Below, in pieces: positions 32,227-37,625 of a stretch of DNA of 37,625 nt. Every line of letters begins with the position of its first letter. The stretch's first letter is position 1. A program made the position numbers and the translations under genes. The stretch is from the NCBI RefSeq assembly GCF_003324565.1, contig NZ_QOLA01000039.1:1-37625 (forward strand). Direction: 5' to 3'. Source of the DNA: Streptomyces sp. SDr-06 (GTDB taxonomy: Bacteria; Actinomycetota; Actinomycetes; Streptomycetales; Streptomycetaceae). Below the pieces are notes generated by a model. The model did not search any database and was not told where the DNA came from. It worked only from the letters and a program-made list of their open reading frames with translations.

Positions 32227-32275
32227 ATATCGCGTCTCTCGTTAGACACGATATATCGCGCTTGGGCAATGTCAA
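32227..32275 (-). promoter_or_regulatory. PadR-type operator and promoter of the DUF4097-padR operon
   Basis: ATATCGCGTCTC (32227-32238) and TAGACACGATAT (32243-32254) form an inverted repeat matching at 10 of 12 positions, with the further symmetric core CGATATATCG at 32249-32258. On the minus strand TTGACA (32275-32270) is a consensus -35 and TATCGT, 16 bp later, a -10. The operator overlaps the -10. ATAT-rich palindromes are typical PadR sites. Confidence 0.7.
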
Positions 32276-32387
32276 GGAGCGGCCGCGGCGGTGGAGCGCG
32301 TGCGGCGGTCCCTGCGCCGGGCGCCCCTGCGTCGTGGCAGGTATCAACAGGGCGAAATCGGGACAGAAATGGCCTAGCGTATGGATC

Positions 32388-33206
32388 ATGCGCGTCACCC
32401 CTCCCGCCGCCCCCGGAGCCCTCCTCCTCTGCCGCGCCGAACCCCCGGCGGTCCGCCCGGTCGCCCACCTGCTGCGCGAGCCGATGCTGCTGGCCCCGGC
32501 GGGCGACGGCTGGAGCGTGCTGGTCCCGGCCGCCAAACCCTGGCTGACCGGCACCGACCCGGTGGACCAGGTGCTCGCGGGCTGGGCCGGGGCGCTGACC
32601 GTCGCGGCGGGCTGGCCCGCGATCGCGCTGTGGTGGGACGACGCCCGGGCTGGCTACACCCTGGCGTCGGGTTTCCGCCGCACGGTCGGCTACATCTGGC
32701 TGTCCGACGGCACCCCGCTCGGCGAGGACGAGGCGATGCGCACGTTCGCGGCCCGGCTCGGCCTGGACCCCGTACACGACGTGGAGGCGCTCGACGGGCT
32801 GACCCGGCCCGACGTGGAGGCCGACGCCCGGGCCCGGCTCCTCGGCCTGATCGCGATCCTGGCCCGCACCGGCGTGGCCCTGCCCACCGGGCTCACCCCG
32901 GGTGAACCGACCGACCGGCTGCGCTCGGTGGCCGCGGCCCAGGGCGCCGAGACGATCGAGTGGTCCGGCTGGCGCGATGCCGTACGCGCCGAGCTCGACG
33001 CGGTCGAGGAAAGTCCGCTCGGCCCCTGGGTGCGCGGCCCCAGGGCGCGCCTCCTGGGCGCCGCCCAACTCGCCGCGGGCCTCCCGCTCGCGGCCTGGGG
33101 CCTGAGCCGGCGCAGCGGGGGCTGGACGACGGCGGGCGCGATCCTGATCGCCCACGGGGCGCTGAGCCTCGCGTACGACCGGATGCGCGCCCGGCCCGGC
33201 GGCTGA
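32388..33206 (+). CDS. Conserved hypothetical protein with C-terminal membrane hairpin
   Basis: 272 aa; the family is not recognised. ATG 32388 has no ribosome binding site, but TAGCGT (32375-32380) is a fair -10 seven bases upstream, so a leaderless start is plausible. The N-terminal 110 residues are alpha/beta (GALLLCRAEPPAVRPVAHLL, PAIALWWDDARAGYTLASGF). The middle is helical. Two hydrophobic helices lie near the end (about 222-238 AQLAAGLPLAAWGLSRR and 244-262 TAGAILIAHGALSLAYDR). It is divergent from the DUF4097-padR operon. Confidence 0.8.
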   Translation: MRVTPPAAPGALLLCRAEPPAVRPVAHLLREPMLLAPAGDGWSVLVPAAKPWLTGTDPVDQVLAGWAGALTVAAGWPAIALWWDDARAGYTLASGFRRTVGYIWLSDGTPLGEDEAMRTFAARLGLDPVHDVEALDGLTRPDVEADARARLLGLIAILARTGVALPTGLTPGEPTDRLRSVAAAQGAETIEWSGWRDAVRAELDAVEESPLGPWVRGPRARLLGAAQLAAGLPLAAWGLSRRSGGWTTAGAILIAHGALSLAYDRMRARPGG

Positions 33207-33304
33207 CGCGTATTACGCGTTCATGCCACCGATGGGTGTCGGTGGAACCGCGGTCGGCGGGCCCGAGTCCGCCGGGGACCACGTACGACCACGGTTCGTC
33301 CGGC

Positions 33305-33490
33305 TCACTCGTCGTCGTCCTCTTCGTCGTCGAGGCGCGCGAGCCACGTGGCGAGGCGCTCGACCGGAACCTCGAAGTCCGGGTTCAGGTCGACAAAGGT
33401 GCGCAGCTGCTCGGCGAGCCACTCGAAGGTGACCTCCTCCTCGCCCCGCCGCTTCTCCAGCTCCTCGATGCCGCGGTCGGTGAAGTACAC
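33305..33490 (-). CDS. Small conserved protein (DUF6104-like)
   Basis: 61 aa from GTG 33490, preceded by CAGGAG. MYFTDRGIEELEKRRGEEEV begins a helical protein with VTFEWLAEQLRTFVDLNPDF and a very acidic end (DDEEDDDE). I recognise it as the Streptomyces family named DUF6104; this is from memory. Its function is unknown. The open frame continues upstream but without family sequence. Confidence 0.8.
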   Translation of the reverse strand: MYFTDRGIEELEKRRGEEEVTFEWLAEQLRTFVDLNPDFEVPVERLATWLARLDDEEDDDE

Positions 33491-33732
33491 AACATGCTCC
33501 TGGGACGCCGTACCGAATGTTCGCCCTTCAGCGTATCCGGCGGTCGCCGCCACCCCCGACCCCCTACAAGGGCTCGCCCCCTGGTGGTGCTTCGCCGAAC
33601 GTGTGGGGGGTACTCGTGGCCCCAGGGGCGGGCCGCGGGGCCTCCCGGACGGATTTGGGGGCCATGATCGGGATATGACGGGGGCCGTGCGGCGTTGTGT
33701 GGGTACGGGACGGCTGACGGAGGTGGCTTCGG

Positions 33733-33945
33733 ATGTTCGGTGGGCTCGACGAGCTGTTCGCACCAGGGCGGCGGCACACGGAAGAGGAGCGCCGTCGTCA
33801 GGAGATCACGCTCGACGAGGTCGGCGACTCCGATCCCGGGCGCGGACCGATAGACCTGGCCAGCGGCAGCGTGGTCATACGCCTGCCCCAGGCCGGAGGC
33901 GGCGCGTGCGAGGAGGACGTGACCGGGGGCGACGACGAGGCCTGA
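33733..33945 (+). CDS. Small conserved protein (DUF6191-like)
   Basis: 70 aa. MFGGLDELFAPGRRHTEEER followed by GRGPIDLASGSVVIRLP resembles the small Streptomyces family I know as DUF6191. ATG 33733 lies downstream of GACGGAGG. The rest is charged and probably disordered (EEDVTGGDDEA). The function is unknown. It is followed by a very strong terminator shared with kgd. Confidence 0.75.
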   Translation: MFGGLDELFAPGRRHTEEERRRQEITLDEVGDSDPGRGPIDLASGSVVIRLPQAGGGACEEDVTGGDDEA

Positions 33946-33989
33946 GGGCGGCAGGCCGAGCACAGGGGCCGTCGCGCAGTTCGTACGCC

Positions 33990-34030
33990 GAAGGGCCCGG
34001 CATCCCACCAGTGGGGATGCCGGGCCCTTC
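33990..34030. terminator. 17-bp-stem bidirectional terminator
   Basis: GAAGGGCCCGGCATCCC (33990-34006) and GGGATGCCGGGCCCTTC (34014-34030) pair perfectly around ACCAGTG. It lies between the small gene on the plus strand and kgd on the minus strand. Confidence 0.9.
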
Positions 34031-34109
34031 GCGTGCCTACGGCCGGTACGGAGTCCGGTGCGTCGCGGCGGGCCGAAGGGGCGCGGTGACCGCGCCCCTC
34101 GCGGAGCGA

Positions 34110-37100
34110 CTACGCCTCGAAGACCTCGTTCACCAGCTGCTCCTGCTCCTGCTCGTGGCGCTTCTTCGAGCCGACCGCCGGGGACGAGCCGTGCGGGCGC
34201 GAGATGCGGCGCAGGCGCTCGCCGTGCGGCACGTCCGCGCCGACGGCCAGGTCCAGGTGGTCGATCAGGTTGAGCGCGATGAACGGCCAGGCACCCTGGT
34301 TCGCCGGCTCCTCCTGGGCCCACAGGTACTTCTCGGCGTTCGGGAACTTGGCGATCTCCGCCTGGAGCTCGGCACCCGGCAGCGGGTACAGGCGCTCGAT
34401 GCGGATGATCGCCGTGTCGTTGGCGCCGCGCTTGTCGCGCTCGGCGGCCAGGTCGTAGTAGACCTTGCCCGCGCAGAACACGACCTTGCGGACCGCGTTC
34501 GCGTCCACGTGCTCGTCGCCGATCACCGGGCGGAAGCCGCCGTTGGTGAACTCCTCGGCCTTCGACGCCGCGGCCTTCAGACGCAGCATCGACTTCGGGG
34601 TGAAGACGATCAGCGGCTTGTGGTGCGGGTTGTGGACCTGCCAGCGCAGCAGGTGGAAGTAGTTCGACGGCAGCGTCGGCATCGCGACCGTCATGTTGTT
34701 CTGCGCGCACATCTGGAGGAAGCGCTCCGGGCGGGCGGACGAGTGGTCCGGGCCCTGGCCCTCGTAGCCGTGCGGCAGCAGCAGGGTGACGCCGGAGGTC
34801 TGGCCCCACTTCTGCTCGGCGGAGGAGATGAACTCGTCCACGACCGTCTGGGCGCCGTTGACGAAGTCGCCGAACTGCGCCTCCCACATCACCAGGGACT
34901 CGGGACGGGCCAGCGAGTAGCCGTACTCGAAGCCCATCGCCGCGTACTCGGAGAGCAGCGAGTCGTAGACGTTGTAGCGCGCCTGGTCCTCGGACAGGTA
35001 CATCAGCGGGGTGTAGTCCTCGCCGGTGACCTGGTCGACCAGGACCGCGTGGCGCTGGCCGAAGGTGCCGCGGCGGGTGTCCTGGCCGGACAGCCGGACC
35101 GGGACGCCCTCCATGAGCAGCGAGCCGATGGCCAGGGTCTCGCCCATGCCCCAGTCGATCGTGCCGTCCTCGACGGAGGCGGCGCGGCGCTGCATCTGCG
35201 GCATCAGACGCGGGTGCACGGTGATCCGCTCGGGGATGTTCACCTGCGACTCGGCGATCCGCTTGACGACCTCCTGGGAGACCGCCGTGGAGACCGCGAC
35301 CGGGAACTGGGCCTGCGCGTCCGAGGAGGGGATCTCGCCCGGCGCCGAGGTGGCCTCGCGGACCTCCGCGAAGACCTTCTCCAGCTGGCCCTGGAAGTCC
35401 TGGAGGGCCTGCTCGGCCTCTTCCAGGGTGATGTCGCCGCGACCGATGAGCGACTCGGTGTACAGCTTGCGCACCGAGCGCTTCTTGTCGATCAGGTTGT
35501 ACATCTGCGGGTTGGTGAACTGCGGGTTGTCGCCCTCGTTGTGACCGCGGCGGCGGTAGCAGATGAGGTCGATCACGACGTCCTTGTTGAACGTCTGGCG
35601 GAACTCGAAGGCCAGGCGGGCCACGCGGACCACGGCCTCCGGGTCGTCGCCGTTCACGTGGATGATCGGCGCCTCGATCATGCGGGCCACGTCGGTGGCG
35701 TACATGGAGGAGCGCGACGACTCCGGGGCGGCGGTGAAGCCGACCTGGTTGTTGATGACGATGTGGACCGTGCCGCCGGTGCGGTAGCCGCGCAGCTGCG
35801 ACATGTTCAGGGTCTCGGCGACGACACCCTGTCCCGCGAAGGCCGCGTCACCGTGCAGGGCGACGGGCAGGACCGTGAAGTCCGTGCCGCCCTTGTTGAT
35901 GACGTCCTGCTTGGCGCGGGCGACACCTTCGAGGACCGGGTCGACGGCCTCCAGGTGCGAGGGGTTCGCGACGAGCGAGACCTTGATCTGCTCGCCGTCC
36001 AGACCGGTGAAGGTGCCCGACGCGCCCAGGTGGTACTTCACGTCGCCGGAGCCGTGCATCGACTTCGGGTCGAGGTTGCCCTCGAACTCGCGGAAGATCT
36101 GCGCGTACGACTTGCCCACGATGTTGGCGAGCACGTTCAGGCGGCCGCGGTGGGCCATGCCGATGACGACCTCGTCCAGGCGCGACTCGGCGGCGCTGTC
36201 GATGACGGCGTCGAGCAGCGGGATGACCGACTCGCCGCCCTCAAGCGAGAAGCGCTTCTGGCCGACGTACTTGGTCTGCAGGAACGTCTCGAACGCCTCG
36301 GCCGCATTCAGCCGGCGCAGGATGCGCAGCTGCTCCTCGCGCTCCGGCTTGGAGTGCGAGCGCTCGACGCGGTCCTGGATCCACTTGCGCTGCTTGGGGT
36401 CCTGGATGTGCATGAACTCGATGCCGGTGGTGCGGCAGTACGAGTCGCGCAGGACGCCGAGGACGTCGCGCAGCTTCATCAGGGTCTTGCCGGCGAAGCC
36501 GCCGACCGCGAACTCCCGCTCCAGGTCCCACAGGGTGAGGCCGTGCTCGGTGATGTCCAGGTCGGGGTGCTTGCGCTGGCGGTACTCCAGCGGGTCGGTG
36601 TCGGCCATGACGTGGCCGCGGACCCGGTAGGAGTGGATCAGCTCGAAGACGCGGGCGGCCTTGGTGACGTCGTCGTCGTGCGAGGCGTCGATGTCCTTGA
36701 GCCAGCGGACCGGCTCGTAGGGGATGCGCAGCGCCTCGAAGATGTCGTCGTAGAAGCCGCTGTCGCCGAGCAGCAGGTTGGCGACGATGCGCAGGAACTC
36801 GCCGGAGGCGGCGCCCTGGATGACCCGGTGGTCGTACGTCGAGGTGAGCGTCATCACCTTCGAGATGCCCAGCTTGTTCAGGGTGTCCTGGGAGGTGCCC
36901 TGGAACTCGGCCGGGTAGTCCATCGAGCCGACGCCCATGATGACCGACTGTCCGGGCATCAGACGCGGCACCGAGTGCACGGTGCCGAGGCCGCCCGGGT
37001 TGGTCAGCGAGACGGTGACGCCCGTGAAGTCGTCCATCGTCAGCTTGTTGTTGCGGGCGCGGCGGACGATGTCCTCGTACGCCTGCCAGAACTCGAAGAA

Positions 37101-37625
37101 GTTGAGCGTCTCGGCCTTCTTGATGCCGGCGACGACGAGCTGGCGGTCGCCGTTGGGCTTCACCAGGTCGATGGCGAGACCGAAGTTCACGTGCTCCGGC
37201 TTGACCAGGGTCGGCTTGCCGTCCTTCTCGACGAACGCGTAGTTCATCGACGGCATGGCCTTGATCGCCTGCACCATCGCGTAGCCGATGAGGTGGGTGA
37301 AGGAGACCTTCCCGCCCCGGGCGCGCTTGAGGTGGTTGTTGATGACGATGCGGTTGTCGAACAGCAGCTTCACCGGGACGGCGCGGACGGACGTGGCCGT
37401 CGGCATCTCCAGCGAGGCGTTCATGTTCTTGGCGACCGCGGCGGCGGGGCCGCGCAGCGTCACGTACTCGGGCCCGGCGGGAGCCTCGGTGGCCTCGGTC
37501 GCCTTGGGGGCGGCCTGGGCGGCGGGCTTGGCGGGCGCTGCGGCCGCGGGCTTGGCCGGAGCGGGCGCGGCGGCCTTGGCCGGTGCCGGAGCGGCGGCCG
37601 GGGTGGCCGGTGCCGCGGGCGCCGG
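34110..37625 (-). CDS. kgd: Multifunctional 2-oxoglutarate dehydrogenase E1/decarboxylase (Kgd), partial
   Basis: 1171 codons are visible; the start is beyond the right edge. From the edge inward there is an Ala/Pro/Lys-rich linker (about 37480-37625), then an E2-like acyltransferase domain (SLEMPTATSVRAVPVKLLFD, and STYDHRVIQGAASGEF with the DHR motif near 36825). The E1 part follows, with ThDP sites GDAAFAGQGVVAETLN (about 35810-35860) and VINNQVGFT (about 35740), and the C-terminal RIERLYPLPGAEL. This E2-E1 fusion is the actinobacterial Kgd/SucA type that makes succinyl-CoA or succinic semialdehyde from 2-oxoglutarate and is controlled by FHA proteins such as GarA. The pattern continues to Glu-Ala-rich VNEVFEA at the C-terminus. 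Confidence 0.97.
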   Translation of the reverse strand, partial: PAPAAPATPAAAPAPAKAAAPAPAKPAAAAPAKPAAQAAPKATEATEAPAGPEYVTLRGPAAAVAKNMNASLEMPTATSVRAVPVKLLFDNRIVINNHLKRARGGKVSFTHLIGYAMVQAIKAMPSMNYAFVEKDGKPTLVKPEHVNFGLAIDLVKPNGDRQLVVAGIKKAETLNFFEFWQAYEDIVRRARNNKLTMDDFTGVTVSLTNPGGLGTVHSVPRLMPGQSVIMGVGSMDYPAEFQGTSQDTLNKLGISKVMTLTSTYDHRVIQGAASGEFLRIVANLLLGDSGFYDDIFEALRIPYEPVRWLKDIDASHDDDVTKAARVFELIHSYRVRGHVMADTDPLEYRQRKHPDLDITEHGLTLWDLEREFAVGGFAGKTLMKLRDVLGVLRDSYCRTTGIEFMHIQDPKQRKWIQDRVERSHSKPEREEQLRILRRLNAAEAFETFLQTKYVGQKRFSLEGGESVIPLLDAVIDSAAESRLDEVVIGMAHRGRLNVLANIVGKSYAQIFREFEGNLDPKSMHGSGDVKYHLGASGTFTGLDGEQIKVSLVANPSHLEAVDPVLEGVARAKQDVINKGGTDFTVLPVALHGDAAFAGQGVVAETLNMSQLRGYRTGGTVHIVINNQVGFTAAPESSRSSMYATDVARMIEAPIIHVNGDDPEAVVRVARLAFEFRQTFNKDVVIDLICYRRRGHNEGDNPQFTNPQMYNLIDKKRSVRKLYTESLIGRGDITLEEAEQALQDFQGQLEKVFAEVREATSAPGEIPSSDAQAQFPVAVSTAVSQEVVKRIAESQVNIPERITVHPRLMPQMQRRAASVEDGTIDWGMGETLAIGSLLMEGVPVRLSGQDTRRGTFGQRHAVLVDQVTGEDYTPLMYLSEDQARYNVYDSLLSEYAAMGFEYGYSLARPESLVMWEAQFGDFVNGAQTVVDEFISSAEQKWGQTSGVTLLLPHGYEGQGPDHSSARPERFLQMCAQNNMTVAMPTLPSNYFHLLRWQVHNPHHKPLIVFTPKSMLRLKAAASKAEEFTNGGFRPVIGDEHVDANAVRKVVFCAGKVYYDLAAERDKRGANDTAIIRIERLYPLPGAELQAEIAKFPNAEKYLWAQEEPANQGAWPFIALNLIDHLDLAVGADVPHGERLRRISRPHGSSPAVGSKKRHEQEQEQLVNEVFEA

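Noticed and set aside
33385..34887. 500-codon frame beside the kgd 3' end
   Set aside because: It runs in a second frame over kgd, the terminator and the small genes; it is an Arg/Gly/Pro-rich shadow.

Overview
The window is high-GC actinobacterial DNA, almost certainly from a Streptomyces chromosome. Codon use is strongly G/C at third positions. The gene content is typical of the genus: nickel superoxide dismutase with its maturation protease, a kgd-type 2-oxoglutarate enzyme, an EshA-like encapsulin shell with a polyprenyl transferase, YtrA-type GntR, PadR and CGNR regulators, and several starts that look leaderless. The order sodN-sodX-CGNR-methyltransferase-glutamate ABC transporter-malic enzyme-zinc dehydrogenase-(distant) kgd matches what I recall of the core chromosome around the S. 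coelicolor sodN/kgd region. That comparison is from memory, not computed.

Layout. 1-7500 is core: the end of a family 2B encapsulin shell gene and its polyprenyl transferase neighbour, an MFS exporter with an operator, a TetR/RibD-reductase pair, a small conserved protein, a DUF1648 membrane protein with a YtrA-type GntR regulator, a VOC protein and a chloramphenicol-phosphotransferase-like kinase. 7500-7571 is a tRNA-shaped but damaged gene. 7619-9412 is an IS1182-type insertion sequence with a frameshifted transposase. It sits inside the loop of what was the sodN terminator hairpin.

9492-21046 is an 11.5-kb integrated mobilizable element inserted in the 3' end of sodN. A 24-bp near-perfect repeat of the sodN 3' end marks both borders. 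The element carries, left to right: a PadR regulator coupled to an anti-sigma-like zinc-finger/membrane protein; a 662-aa zinc-ribbon protein of unknown family; a cargo module (NUDIX hydrolase and XRE/TPR regulator on one strand; a 249-aa unknown protein, a kinase-fold protein with an altered catalytic loop, a SAM methyltransferase and a HAD phosphatase on the other); then a mobilization module (frameshifted HUH relaxase, MobC-like protein, candidate oriT hairpin) and a truncated tyrosine integrase next to attR. The relaxase frameshift and the integrase truncation suggest that it is now fixed. The cargo module and the 662-aa protein are the best candidates for something undescribed.

21025-37625 is core again: sodN and divergent sodX; a CGNR regulator overlapping sodX tail to tail; a methyltransferase; a bidirectional terminator; a glutamate/polar amino acid ABC operon (binding protein, permease, ATPase); malic enzyme; an MDR dehydrogenase; a small HTH/Clp-N operon behind two palindromic operators; a PadR-coiled-coil/DUF4097 operon behind a PadR-like operator; a 272-aa unknown protein; two small conserved proteins; a 17-bp-stem terminator; and the partial kgd gene running off the right edge. 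Malic enzyme and Kgd are both central-carbon enzymes, and Kgd lies at the 2-oxoglutarate/glutamate branch point that the ABC transporter also serves.
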